Below, one piece after another: positions 10,862 to 22,940 of a stretch of DNA of 64,000 nucleotides (position 1 is the stretch's first letter; every line of letters begins with the position of its first letter). The notes beneath the pieces are model-generated. The model was not told the DNA's origin. It searched no databases and worked only from the letters and a program-made list of their open reading frames with translations. Made by a program: the position numbers and the translations under genes. The stretch comes from Chrysogorgia sp. JL179-B06. Lineage: Eukaryota; Cnidaria; Anthozoa; Scleralcyonacea; Chrysogorgiidae. The stretch spans positions 617,501-681,500 of the forward strand of contig JAYKKM010000442.1 of assembly GCA_035772405.1 (NCBI GenBank), written 5' to 3'.

Positions 10862-12160
10862 ATGTCGACAATATGAACATAATTCAAAACTTTATTGAGA
10901 GACAACGACTTGACACCACAAAGACGGAATACGACCTTAACGTTATGAGAAGATACTTTTCAACAGTAAACGAAAAACGAGAATTTGCCTGAAACCATAC
11001 CTGCTAATGAGCTAAATGTCCTGGTTTGCAAATTTATTATGAATATACGAAAGAAAAATGGCGAAATGTACGAACCATCTTCCCCTACCTCATTCCAGAG
11101 AAGCCTATAAAGGTATTTAAATGACAAGAATTCAAGTTTAAATATATTTAAATATATATAAAAAAGTCTAGAGAGATTCTTCTGGCCAGAAAACGAGAGC
11201 TTGTGCAGCGACACGCCAAAGGAAACCGGCCTCAGGCAGCCACATAGTTTATAACAACACAGGAGGATCTTCTTTTCGAAACTTGGCTGTTTGGTGACCA
11301 CGAACCTGAAGTGCTACAAAGAACCGTTTGGTGGGTTCCGTTGCTACACTTCGGATTTAGAGTTCGCGACGAATCCAGCAGACTGAAGTGGGGAGATATG
11401 GCTCTTGGCAAGGACCCAGAAAGTGTTAGTATGGAAAGACGAATGGGGATCCAAAACAAGGCACGGCAACGGGCAAGACAGGCGAGCTTTTAATCCGGCT
11501 GATCAAGCGACCAACAACGAGCGTTGTGTTGTGAAATTGCTTAAATTGTTTGGCAGCCATCGATCAGAACAATTGAAAAAGCCAGATTCACCTTTTTACT
11601 TGGCTATGAACCACCGACGAAAACCAAGATTTGGACACAAATGGTCCGTTGGGTAAAAACGAGATTGGAAAATTTCTCGTGAACGCTGCCAATTCTGCTG
11701 GTTTGCCAGGTAATATCACCAACCACTCAGTCAGGAAAACGTGTATTTCACGACTAATGAATGCCGACATCCTAGAGAATTACGTGGCCCAATTTGGAGG
11801 ACATAAGAATCTTAAAAGTCTAGATTCTTACAAGTCAGCTTCGACAAGCCACCAGCGAAATATGTCCATGATCTTGAATCGATCAACTGTTTCAACCGTC
11901 GCCGACACTGCAATGTCTGCAAGTTTACAAGAGCATCATGTCACCAGTCCACAATCGCAGTCTGTGCAACAGCAATAATTTTCTTTCACACGAAGGTCCG
12001 CCATTGAAGAAGTATTGTCTGGAGCAACAATTTCTAACATTCAAGACTGCAATTTCAATGTTTACCTCAACCCGATGTCGAACGAAGACCATGGAGATAT
12101 TTCAAAACGCAAAAAACGTCGTGTGATCATCAGCGACTCCTCAGAATCGGACTGAATTAA
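10862..12160 (+). pseudogene. Crypton-type tyrosine recombinase (DUF3504-like)
   Basis: Recombinase blocks appear in order: FIERQRLDTTKTEYDLNVMR, then MNIRKKNGEMYEPSS, a probable short intron (donor after about 11108, acceptor near 11172), RELVQRHAKGNRPQA, WWVPLLHFGFRVRDE (catalytic Arg region), NHSVRKTCISRLM (HxxR), FGGHKN (second His) and LDSYKSAS (Tyr nucleophile). These are the residues of a tyrosine recombinase; the GKGNRPQA linker and HFG.R..DE block match CryptonA/KIAA1958-like proteins. Frameshifts lie near 11420 and 11640, a TAG near 11246 and another break near 11980. A basic tail with KKRRVIISDSSESD ends near 12153 and is partly repeated at 12272-12317. Not functional. Confidence 0.85.
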
Positions 12161-12565
12161 TTCCTTGTCCGTTATCTTAACCATGAGACATTTCATTGTA
12201 AAATTGTTGATGTATTTATGCACAAGTTTCGTTTAATCGTTGTGACAGAAACGAATTGTTTTCAACAACAGCAAAAAAGCGACGTGTAACCATAAGCGAT
12301 GATTCAAAATCAAACTAAGCTGTATCTATTTTCCTTTCTTTTATAAAATCCAAGTATTTTGTTGTAAACTTTTCGTTGTTATTTATTAATAATAAATAAT
12401 AGTTATTTCGTTAGTCTTATTGACGAACCTTTTTCGCTTTTCCAGTTTTGAAATAAACATTTTCTTACCCCCAGCTGACTTCCTTATTTGGTCGCAGCTG
12501 AGTGGCTTTTGTTCTGACGTGAATGTTTGTTCTATTTTTTTAACGAGGGAGGGCACCAGGGAAAA
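12161..12565. other. Crypton 3' flank
   Basis: Contains a second copy of the KKRRVxISDxS tail coding sequence (about 12272-12317), suggesting a local duplication of the recombinase 3' end. Otherwise no supported feature. Confidence 0.45.
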
Positions 12566-12780
12566 ATAAATACGTTATTTCCCAAACTTGGTCGGTCCGT
12601 AGTGGGAAAATATTGCCCTCGGTCATGACTGCAGATCAAATATAGCCCTCGGTCATGACTGCAGATCAGAAAAATATTACCCTCGGTCATGACTGCAGAT
12701 TCTCGACCTGCGGCCTCAGTCAGTACGGTCATGACCTCGGGCAATATTTTCCCAGTACGGACCTCCAGTTTGGGAAATAA
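12566..12780. mobile_element. Foldback MITE with internal 35-base repeats
   Basis: The ends are inverted: ATTTCCCAAACTTGG near 12579 against CCAGTTTGGGAAAT near 12762, followed inwards by GTGGGAAAATATTGCCC against GGGCAATATTTTCCC. Inside are three tandem copies of CCCTCGGTCATGACTGCAGA. Noncoding. Family not identified. Confidence 0.85.
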
Positions 12781-13447
12781 ACATATTATATATATATCTA
12801 TATATCTTGCGATTTAAAGCAGCAAACAAGTGAGATACGTGTTCTTGCCACGAGAATATAAAATTTATATATTCGAGCAACCTGTGATGTTCTATTTATT
12901 ATATGGACAATGAAATTGGAATCATGAACCTGTTATTGACAAATGGGATTCAACCTGAAAACTACAATCGCTTGAGCAAAAACTCCCAGATATACAAATA
13001 AAATATACAACATTGCCAAATAATGTGATCTGACATGAAAAACTAAAAGAAACAAATTTTCTTTATCCAAAAGTCAAAACTAAAAAGGCGTGAAAAGTGA
13101 ATTGTCAATAGGGAATTCACGAGCGTGCACACGAAAAATACACCATTCGGTTAGCGGATGTAACGGATAAGGATTATACGACTGCTTTAGTTCCTGGTAA
13201 ATTACCTTTCTCCATATAATAACATTAAATTATAGCATTGGTTTCCCCCCTCTTGGTGTGCCAGAGAGTATTCTGACCACATTGTAACTGTTGTATTAGT
13301 ATTGCCTTTTAAGAAGTTGCAGGTTTGTATGCTGGTGATATTCTTTTTATTTATCGCTTTGTAAAACGTACTATCCATGGTTAATGGTAATTAGTTCAGA
13401 AGTTCTGAAAACTAAACTGCTTATTTATAAACATATTTACAAAAACC
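12781..13447. other. No gene seen
   Basis: AT-rich spacer with no supported coding or repeat structure. Confidence 0.35.
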
Positions 13448-13872
13448 TAATAATGGTGTAATGTTGGAGCAAAGGGTGAGAAAAAGAAATGTATTATTAC
13501 AAGAACTGTTTAAAGATTTGAGAAATAAATAGACTTAAAATAAATCGCCGCTCATCGTTCCAACTAAATGTGATGAAATAAATTTTAATTAAGTTCCTTA
13601 ATCCAATATTATGCAGACAAAAGGACTTTGTTTTCAGTCTGTCACTATTTTAAGTATCACTTCCATGTCAGGGTGACATAATCATACCTCTTTCCCCACA
13701 AATATGCACTCTATATGTTTCAGTTTGTCTGCAGAAGTGGCGCATGATAAGTTTCCTGCCGAAATGCATGGTGCTCCTTTATTTTAAGACTATTTATTTA
13801 TCAAATCTTTAAACTGTTCTTCTAAGAATTCACCTTTTCTCACCCTTTGCTCCAACATTACGCCATTATTAT
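13448..13872. mobile_element. MITE with about 90-base inverted ends
   Basis: TAATAATGGTGTAATGTTGG at the left end is mirrored by CCAACATTACGCCATTATTA at the right end. Both are followed inwards by a conserved inverted stretch containing CAAAGGGTGAGAAAA and GTTTAAAGATTTGA. TA-rich flanks suggest a TA target, as in Tc1/mariner-related or Harbinger-like MITEs, but the family is not settled. Noncoding. Confidence 0.8.
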
Positions 13873-16187
13873 ATTTTGGTAAATGTGTTTATAAATAGTT
13901 CAGATTTTACCAAAGCGATGTTTAAATTTGTCATCACGACAAAGACATTATTTTATTCTATTTATTATTTAATTGTTATGTTATCCTACTTTGCTTTGTG
14001 TTTGAGTTATTCGAAAACGAAAACTTTATTCATCAACGAAAACGTTATTCAGAACTAAAGGTCTTTCTCCAGAAAAAATCGCGTAGATTCGTCATTTAGT
14101 AGACTACCTAACTATATTAGAAGAATCGCGGCAATATGGTTTTGAAATTATCTTTCAACTTGTTCATCTAGTCATAAACCATAAAAACGGTACCGTATAT
14201 TATAGTGATATTATAAATAAATAAATGTAATTACCATATTCTTTCGTTCTTGCCAAACTTTCTTTGAAAACAAGCAAGTGAAATATCATTACTACTATCC
14301 ACTCCATCACGAGTTGCCTTCACTGTTTGACTCTGCAAGCTAATAAAGAAAATATCCAATTTATTTTAAAATTAGAACAATTTAATAAGATTGTTTTAAA
14401 ATTCGCAAGGAATACACATCGCAAATCGTCATTTCACATAACGATTCGGAGACGTCTGTTATTTGCGCAGATACCTCATGCTTTCCTTTCTTGGAAAAAG
14501 AATATAATTACGATACTCTAGTAAACAATGCAATTAATCAAATACTCGTCTATGGCTTTTTTGTTTCTCAAAGATCGTCAAAACAGTACCCTACGACCTT
14601 ACGTACATAAAAAAGACGTCATACGGTATATCGCTACTGCACGTGTCCAGTTTAGGTCGTCTGTATGGTTTGCGAAAGCGTATCAGTGTGATCAAACTGA
14701 TCACAAATCGCTGTTGTAGCTCGCGATTTCATAGGATATCATGGTCGTGGCTCCGGATATCATATTACCCTTCAGCTCGATCACGAGACAGTCGGTTTTA
14801 AGCGTACTGGTTGTATTTATTTCGCGTAATCTGGTGAATTTAACGTCGGAGTGGAAGCTATTGTATTCCACACCAACTCGTATTTGATTTACTGAACACT
14901 GTGTCGCTGACCTATTCGATTTGATAACGAAGGCATTCTGTTATTCTATAACAAGCCAGACGGTCAGTACATTTTTTTGTTAGAAATGTTAAGACATTAC
15001 AGCGTGATGTTTTATCTCGTTAAATTGTTTCTGTACCAGCTGTTAATACAGGTCATCGGACCTGTAAATAATCTCCGCAAGGGACTCAGGATTTCCCCTC
15101 AGTTATTTACAGTTTATACGGCAACTACTTCGCGAGATATAAGCCATAAACTGTTTCGAACCATTATGATTGAACCCTGTAGGCTGTGGTAACCTGCGTG
15201 GCTGCGTTATGGGGAGGGCGCAAAGGGGAAGGAATGGATTTCCGCTAACGTACATGAAGAACTGTCAAAACAACCAATCAACGACTGGTGGACTTCCCTC
15301 GATGATTTCACTTCGGGCCGAATCATGAAATATCCATGTTTGAAACTCCGTAAAAAAGCATGACTACGAGTATAAACAAGATTTATTTTGAAAATTTTTT
15401 CAAGCAATCGTGCAGACATGGAAGCAAAGAGTTGATTCTGGCTGAAGCTTGTGAATCAATCAGCTGTGCATTATTACGCATTGAAACTTTATCCGAGAGG
15501 ATTTGTAGGTCTCGCGGCAGAAAAAATAAAAAAATGCTTTTGAACTTTATAACTTTACTAAAGCAGTATTAACACATGCGAAAGGAGACAGCAATTTTCC
15601 ACCAACCGATAGCATTAATAGCCTTCTTGATAGAATGAAGCGACATCTGACTACCGAACATCGTAATTCCAGAATGGGATTTGGCCAAGACATTTCATAG
15701 GGAAGACCACGTGGAAACCATCACTTTTCTGAAACGTCGAAGGAATTCTCCGAAGGCCCAGAGAGCGCTGTTGAAACAATTGAAGAGAAGGACAAGGTCG
15801 AAATTACAATAATAGCTCCTTCCCTGCCGCCTGATAATAACACGCTCGCACTGACGTCTGGTAAATCTACTAATCCATAATCAAACTCTTGCAAAATCAC
15901 GTTGGTAATACCATCAAACATCTTTTCCTGCCAACAGCTCCCTCGTTGCAACCGTTTTGTTCCTATTTTAATTTAAAGCTACGACAAGCAACGAACTGAA
16001 GATCGATTAAAGCTTTCGAAAGAAAATAATCTACCAACACTGGTTGTGAGTACCGCTGACCAGCGGTTACCCTATAGTCAACGTCTGTGTTGCTTGTTTG
16101 AGCGCTTGAGCGTTTCACTAAAATCGTACTGCGCAAACTAGCTATCATCGTCGGCATGATCGTGGCATAGTCGGTAAATTCTCCTTT
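13873..16187. other. No supported gene; possible decayed coding DNA
   Basis: Several frames of 60-76 codons on both strands show no recognisable motif. The plus strand near 14740-14920 and 15190-15360 has patches that look protein-like (for example HITLQLDHETVGFKRTG and ELSKQPINDWWTSLDDF) but they are broken by many stops. I could not assign a family. Confidence 0.3.
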
Positions 16188-17090
16188 TGTTTGTGAAACT
16201 CTGAACGCGCATGAATTTAAACGTTAATTTTCCTCGACCCCATGCAATTACCTATGCAAATTTTTAGTGATCTGATTTTATTAATACAAATTAGGAGACA
16301 ATTTATGGTTTGTAAATGACACAATGGATGATATATAACTTGAGATTTTCATCTACGGAAAATAGAGAATAGGCTACATGTAGATCTTGCAAGATCTTCG
16401 CAGTGCGCCCAGAAATTTTTCGTCGAAAAGAATTAAGATTCTATTTACAAAGGGAGAACAGATGTCCGGGATTGGAACCGGAAGTAGACGTATTTTTGTT
16501 GATCGGCATGTGGGGCGTGTGAATTTGGCAATAAAAGCCCGAATCGTAAAACCTTAGTGATAAATTCAGGATATATTTCGTGTAAAGGAAATTCTGAACG
16601 CGTGTTGCCCAACGTGCACGAAAACAGCTTACAAGTGAAAGCGAATCTTTTATAATCAATGTCTAGTAAAACTGATGAACAACAATGAATGAAGCCGAAG
16701 CTAAACTTAACACGAAATTGACACAACTGAGCATCACATCCAACCGAACGAAAGAAAGCCCTCCTCGACGCTGGTAAAACTGAAACAATAGAAAGACAAA
16801 AGTTATAGCCTGCTTAAAACTGTGCTAGCTGAAGTCGATGACCTGTGGAGAACGGTGAAAACTTGCAAAATTGCGCATAAACAACAAGAATTAGCCTCTA
16901 AATACACTTTGGAAAAATGACGTTTTTATTCTCAAATTTGACTATTGATCAATTGTATGTTTGTGTTTTTGACACTTTTCGTATAATGCTGCATTAATGT
17001 TGTCAGCTGAGGTGACTCTGAGACATGTGTAATTCACGACTGGATTCGTACCCACATATTCTATACTTCTTCGGCTGAACTGAGTTACAC
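16188..17090 (+). repeat. Long direct repeat, copy 1, with gag-like fragment
   Basis: About 900 bases here match 18326-19298 in the same orientation, from the block TCGACCCCATGCAATTA to the block TATTCTATACTT. On the plus strand 16684-16918 carries a decayed frame with MNEAEAKLNTKLTQL, ALLDAGKTETIE and, after a shift, LLKTVLAEVDDLW, ending at a TGA near 16918. This helical, charged pattern resembles the N-terminal region of retroelement Gag-like proteins of cnidarians, but that is from memory. The upstream part has no coding content and may be the promoter/leader of the same element. Confidence 0.65.
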
Positions 17091-17129
17091 AGTTTGAAGT
17101 TTACGTATAATTTGCGTACGACGCAGTCC

Positions 17130-17330
17130 AGGGGTAATAATTATTTTTTAATTAACCACGGTTGGCCAAAACCTTTTGAACGGCTATCATTAACAGTTTA
17201 AAATTTGAAGTGAGCCGCTAAACATTTTGGAAGCCGTTTAAATGCTTTACAAAATCGCTTATCATCCGTTTAACATCCGTTTGTTTAGACCGTTTAAACG
17301 GAATATCATCACAGTACGTTTCCCCATCGA
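17130..17330. repeat. Cluster of the word CCGTTTAA
   Basis: CCGTTTAA, CCGTTTG or close relatives occur about five times in 200 bases, ending in the palindrome CCGTTTAAACGG near 17299. It is weaker than the word arrays elsewhere in the window but similar in style. Confidence 0.45.
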
Positions 17331-17785
17331 AGGTAACATATAGCCTGAGTGTTTATTTTATTCCTTAATAATATAAACAGATGTTTGAGAAATGGCAAAT
17401 TTAAGTTTAATTGAATCTTGAAAGTAAGAATAATGCTTTATCATATCAACAGAGAATATGTCGTTCGACAGATTTTCCATCCATGAGGTGATATGTATAA
17501 CTAGTATTTTCGGAATATAGTTTAATAAATTCAATATTGCTGATAATTATGACAACCTAACAAACGTATCAACATTTTGTTAAAATCATAACATTTCTGC
17601 TTACCAGCGATCTTCAGTTGTCCACTTTTACTTTGAATTCAATAAACAATGTATTCTGAAGCGGGACCACGTTATTCAAAATTTTCCTTGAAAATAATTT
17701 AGATTGTACTTTTCCATAGGGAGACCAGCGAATACACGACGGAATAAGCGCACGCGATTACGGAAGGATGTAGTGTTTTTATTTA

Positions 17786-17990
17786 AATTTTTAGTGATCT
17801 AAATTATTAATAGAGATTAGCAGATAATTTATGGTTAGTTTATGCATGGCGCAAATGATTGCCAGATCTGCTGTGGCCACGGAATGTAGAGAATATATTT
17901 CGCAAGGTCTTTGCAGTGTGCGAACAAATTTTTCGATTTTTTTCTTTGAAAATAATTAAGATTGTATTTTCCAAATAGGACATCAGCGAA
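17786..17990 (+). repeat. Short module shared with the long direct repeats
   Basis: A diverged third copy of the roughly 200-base module (TTTTTAGTGATCT, GATAATTTATGGTT, TAGAGAATA, CTTTGCAGTG, AATTAAGATT) that also occurs inside the repeats at 16259-16450 and 18407-18605. Confidence 0.65.
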
Positions 17991-18325
17991 TACAAAGCTA
18001 AATAAGGGCACAAGATGTCGGAAGGTGTTTAATTTTTATTCTAATCATATAGAGGGAAAATTACTCAAATATCATTGGCTAATGACCAGGTAATTTATCT
18101 AAATTCAGGGCAAGATTACTTGTACCTGACTGGTTTAAATAGTTAGAAAAAACGCTTGGTTTAAAAATTTTGATGGCTCCTTATGATGTTCGCGTGCGTA
18201 GCTAACCTATTTATGAATAAATTTTGCCCTCTATATGATAACAGGTTAGGAAATGGTTTCTAGTTGTAAAATTAAAGTTTAATTTCACTTGTGTTTTCAA
18301 AGTTTCACAGATTCGCGACTCGTAC

Positions 18326-19298
18326 AATTTGTGAAACATTGAACACAGGCATGAATTTAAACCTTCATTTTCCTCGACCCCATGCAATTATACCTACTGT
18401 ATACACATCTTTAGTTATCAAAATTTATTAATACAAATTAGGAGATAATTTATGGTTTGAAAATGACGCAATGGATTCCAAGGTCTGATTATAACTTGGG
18501 ATTTGCATCTACGGAAAAATAGAGAATACATGTAGATCTCGCAAGATCTTCGCAGTGTCCGTAGCAATTATTCCTCTACAATAATTAAGATTCTATTTAC
18601 AAAGGGCGAACAGATGTCCGGGATTGGAACCGGAAGTAGACGTATTTTTCTTGATCGTCATGTGGGGCGTGTGAATTTGGCAAGAAATCGAACTTCAATG
18701 TAATAAAAAAGTTGATCAATAAAAGCCCGAATCGTAAAACCTTAGCGATAAGTCCAGGATCTATTTCGTGTAAATGAAATTCTGAACACGTGGTGCCCAA
18801 CGTGCAGGACAACAGCTTACAAGTGAAAACGAATCTTTTATAATCAAAATCGAGTAAAACTGATGAACAACAATGCATGAAGCCGAAGCTACACTTAACA
18901 TGAAATTGACACAACTTGGCATGACATCCTAGCGAACGAAAGACCTCCTCGACGCTGGTCAACCTTAAATAATAGAAATACAACAATTATAGCCCTTAAA
19001 ACCGTGCTAGCTGAAGTCCTTCGAGAACGGAAATAAAAAACTTGCAAAATTGCACATAAACAACAATAATTCACCTCTAAAATGCACTTTTGGAGAAATT
19101 ACGGTTTTATTGTCACATTTGACGTTCTTAGTACGGTTTCTTTCTTGAAATTTGATTTTTGTGCTTTTGACACGTTTCGTATAATGCTGCATTACTGTTT
19201 TCAGCTGGGCGTAGTAGCGTGAAGTTAAATATGAGACATGTGAAATGCACGACTGTCCCTACCCGCGTATTCTATACTTGCTCGGCTCAACTCAACCT
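18326..19298 (+). repeat. Long direct repeat, copy 2, with gag-like fragment
   Basis: Matches 16188-17090 throughout, with small insertions. The coding-like patch at 18870-19094 corresponds to the copy-1 fragment but has different stops and frameshifts, so both decayed after duplication. The unit lacks clear TG..CA ends, so I do not call it an LTR. Confidence 0.65.
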
Positions 19299-19560
19299 CG
19301 TACCCAGGCCCTCCGCCCGCCGCCGACCCCCCCCGCCACGCGCGCTGCGAAAGCTGGTCACGTGTCACCCAGATTCTGGGTGATAACAAAAATTAATTTA
19401 GTGGGAGGGGATGGTACGTTTAGGTTGTCCAGGTGCAGCTACTGGCGGCATGTAATGGCTCCGATACTGAAGTTTTATCCTGTCGTAGATGGAATCGATC
19501 TTTCCTCGAACCGTCGCGGACTCCGCACGCTGTAAGAAGTTGAAAATGTGTCAAAAGCTC
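19298..19560. other. GC-rich segment
   Basis: A GC-rich block with CTCGTACCCAGGC, several CCGCC runs and GGTCACGTGTCACCCAG. The CTCGTACCCAG motif recurs inverted inside the MITE at 34590-34848, so this may be a piece of a related mobile element. No coding call is made. Confidence 0.4.
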
Positions 19561-20073
19561 ATGGCGACGTGCTTTAGCGAAACAAAGCGCTTCCTGAACT
19601 CATCTGTCGTCGTTGAGAAAGAAAAGTAAAGAACGCTTCAAATTTAAAGAAAATTATTGCTAACACGCGAAAGTTACTTATCCAGAATTCAGCCGATTTA
19701 AAAGCTGCATTGAAATATCGCCGTCTGCCCTTTCCCTAGAGAAATATTTCTAAACCGACGCCGCCTCGTCGTCTTCAATTTTCAAAGGTTAGTTTTAAAA
19801 TCATCAGTTGTTGTTTTAATCTAAAATATATAATAACATCCGTCCTCTTCATCGCTCATATAGTTGTGGTCAATCAAGGATAATTTAGCTCTCTGATCTT
19901 CATTTGCAACCTTTACACGTTTGACAAATAGCTATAATAATAAAATGAAATGTTTTAACAAAAAAAACCAGATTTATTGAGTTTTAATATTTTGTGCTGG
20001 TTTTGCATTCGTCAACAATAATCCATGGGCACAGGCATATTGAATATACGCAAGATTTCAGTTCCTCCTCCCT

Positions 20074-20833
20074 TTAAAGTGCCTATGCAATGACAATTTA
20101 CCCCAGTTTTTTATGATTGTATTTGTAAGAACAGTTAGAATAATTAAGAATGGCTTTTACAGTTCTTTCATTTGTCATGCCATTCTTAAGTTATTATGTT
20201 TTATGTAATTTGAACTATGACGTCATATTCGTAAGTATGACATACCGAAAATCATGCATATCTTTGGATTGATTAAACTAAATTGACTCAAACTTTGCAG
20301 ACTTACTCAGTCAACAAAACTAAACATTAGCATTGTTGTAATATGGTTGCCATGGAAACAAATTAGTTTACAGTCCTCCAAAATTGTTCTTTGTTTTCAA
20401 CAATATGTAATACAACTTTAGGCTTTAAACAAATTGGCATAATTTCTATTTTCTATTCAATTATCAATGCAACAGTAAAGTTTAAAATAAAAAAAACATT
20501 TAACTGCAATGAACAAAAACAGAAAAATACATTTTGAATAAAAGAAGCCTGTAAACTAATCTGCTGCCATGGAAACCATATTTAAACTATATCAATGTTT
20601 AGTTTTGTTGACTGAGTAAGTCTACAAAGTTTGAGTCAATTTTGTCAAATCAATCCAAAGATATCAATGATTTTCAGTCTTGCAACAATGCATGTCATAC
20701 TTATGACATCATAGTTCAAATTACATAAAATGTAATAACTCGAGGACGACAAATGAAGAACTGTAAAAGCCATTCTTCATTATTTTAACTGTTCCTGCAA
20801 ATACAATAAATTTTCATTGCATAGGCACTTTAA
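20074..20833. mobile_element. TTAA MITE with inverted arms over 300 bases long
   Basis: TTAAAGTGCCTATGCAATGA at the left end is mirrored at the right end (TCATTGCATAGGCACTTTAA, TTAA at 20830-20833). The arms stay paired far inside: TTGCCATGGAAAC against TGCCATGGAAACC, and GACTGAGTAAGTC against its complement. Noncoding. The termini match the MITE at 612 closely. Confidence 0.9.
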
Positions 20834-21341
20834 AGGAATGTTTTCCCTTAGTGCCCCTCCAACATGTCTTGGTGTCCTAAAATGTTTTGCCTGAACCCAA
20901 GGCAACACTTGTCTTGAAAAATTAAAATGTGATTGCTAATCATTGATTGGCTGATTCCAGTGTAGTTAATCCCAAACAACAGTGCAAAAATCTGTTATTT
21001 GTTATTGCAGCATCTGTTATCCTTGTTGAAAAACAGGGCCTCAATTTAAAAACACCTTTGGTGAATAGGCTCCCTGATTAAATATTATTATTAATTATAT
21101 AAATTAAGAACTAATCAAGTACTGTGAGCAAGAATTGCTGACATTTCAACAAAAGTCCTTCAGAGCAGTCTGAAATGGGAAATATAAAGGGAAGCACAGT
21201 TATATGTGCAAATTTCGAATTTGGGTAATGTAACTACGGTAGTCAAAGAGCCAATCAAATGCAACTAAGGTAACAACTGGTCTGAACTGGCAATAAGCTT
21301 GACTTAGTAGATCATGGTTTAAGCTATAGTGATGTGCTTAC
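20834..21341. other. Spacer with a dispersed repeat
   Basis: A block at about 20940-21020 (GATTGGCTGATTC, AGTTAATCCCAAACAA, CAAAAATCTGTTAT) recurs at about 47060-47165. No gene seen. Confidence 0.45.
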
Positions 21342-21511
21342 CCTTCTTCTCCTTGATGTAAGCAATTTTTCCTTTTGTTTTTTCTCGACAGCTTCCTTTC
21401 TTTCTGGAAGACTGTCAAGGAACCGTTGTCGTTTTGTTTCGAAATATCTGGTTGCAGCTCCTTTAAAAAAATTAAATGACATCAAATGTCAAATATTATG
21501 GAACAATAACC

Positions 21512-21724
21512 AACACGACACGACAAGACAAGACAACTTATCAAGACAAGACAAAACAACTTGTCAAGACAAGACAACTTGTCAAGACAAGACAACTTGT
21601 CAAGACAAGACAACTTGTCAAGACAAGACAACTTGTCAAGACAAGACAACTTCTCAGGACAAGATAAGACAAGACAAGACAACTTGTCAAGACAAGACAA
21701 GACAAGACAAGACAATACAACTTG
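21512..21724. repeat. Minisatellite GACAAGACAACTTGTCAA
   Basis: About eight tandem copies of an 18-base unit built from CAAGACAAGACAACTTGT, with edges degraded to GACAA repeats. The frames across it are by-products. It lies in an intron or upstream flank of the minus-strand exon at 21342-21460. Confidence 0.95.
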
Positions 21725-22940
21725 TTGAAACATCACTGTAATTATTACTTACGCATTATAACATTTTTTGAATAATCTCCATCCTCTTGTAATATTTTCT
21801 CGCAAAGCAAAGATCGCACCTTTGAGTTGTGGTTACTTTCAATCCTTAGAGATGCAAAAAATACAAGTATATTAAGAATACGATCAAGCAAATATTTCAT
21901 ATACATGTTTACACCTCTGCCCATCATCAATGGAATTCAGAATCAGATTTTACCTTCCCTGACCTATATATAGTTTGATTACTAACATCAACAGTACTTG
22001 ACACCAATTCGAGGTATTTATTATTTAAGTTTAACTGAAAGACTTCTTCTCCGGTTTAGAAATTTGGCCCTTTTTGTCATCAAAACAACCTTACCGTAAT
22101 AGTCTGTCGTTATTTGTAAAATGTTTTGTAAAATTTAAGTACTATATTTGAGGCAGACTCAGTGTGTCATTAACTATTATAGTATTTAATGGCAACATTT
22201 GTAAGGCATTTCTTAGCCTCTGCTGCTGCTGTAAGTTCTTTCGTCTCGACCATATTCAGAACGTAAATGTCATCTTCCGAACATCTCCCGAGGCTCTTCT
22301 ATATATGCGTAAATCACAAACATGTATATTGGGAGCTAACAAAACCTGCTAAAACCACGATGATTTCCCGGCTATATTTTATTAGCTGCTAATGTGATAG
22401 AAATCCCCGAAGTGCACGGCATATATTGTTGGTCAATTACCCCGCTAAAGCCACGCTAATCCCGGCATGTCCCGGGTGATTCCACTGACTAATGCATAAT
22501 CAAAGAGAATATTATATCCTCTATATACATGTGAGTACATATAATTTTGTTTTTTACACTATAAAACATGATGGCAATTGCATGTTATATTTCCCATTCA
22601 TGGTTGGGACAAAATTAGTCTTCCAGAAAGCACGATTTATGATAAATTACTCATCTGCCAGCACGATTGATGGCGCTGGCAGAATGGACTTTGGAGTGTT
22701 CACAAATGCTCGCCTCATTGAAAGGGCTGCTACTTTGTGTATCGGACACAGAATATTACATCATTGAAATATTTAGTTTAAAAATAGGTATTCCTTTAAT
22801 ATAGTATTCCTTTATTTCAGTTTTTATTTGAGATATGGTTTTGTTTTTGTAAAGCTTCTGAATCCTGAGAAAATAACCTTGGATGTATTGTGGTACACAG
22901 AGAAGATGCCATTTTATGCGCTGTAAATAGCAAAAACATA
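21725..22940. other. Intron-like spacer, no gene seen
   Basis: Lies between the two supported exons of the minus-strand coiled-coil gene. Short frames on both strands have no recognisable content. Confidence 0.35.

Noticed and set aside
13873..16187. A host gene in this stretch
   Set aside because: No splice-consistent chain of frames and no recognisable motif; protein-like patches are too broken to support a call.
18597..18986. 129-codon minus-strand frame, with a relative at 16445-16726
   Set aside because: Conserved between copies only because the DNA is duplicated; the opposite strand has the better gag-like pattern.
21334..21741. 135-codon plus-strand frame with DKTTCQ repeats
   Set aside because: Translation of the GACAAGACAACTTGTCAA minisatellite joined to the antisense of a minus-strand exon.
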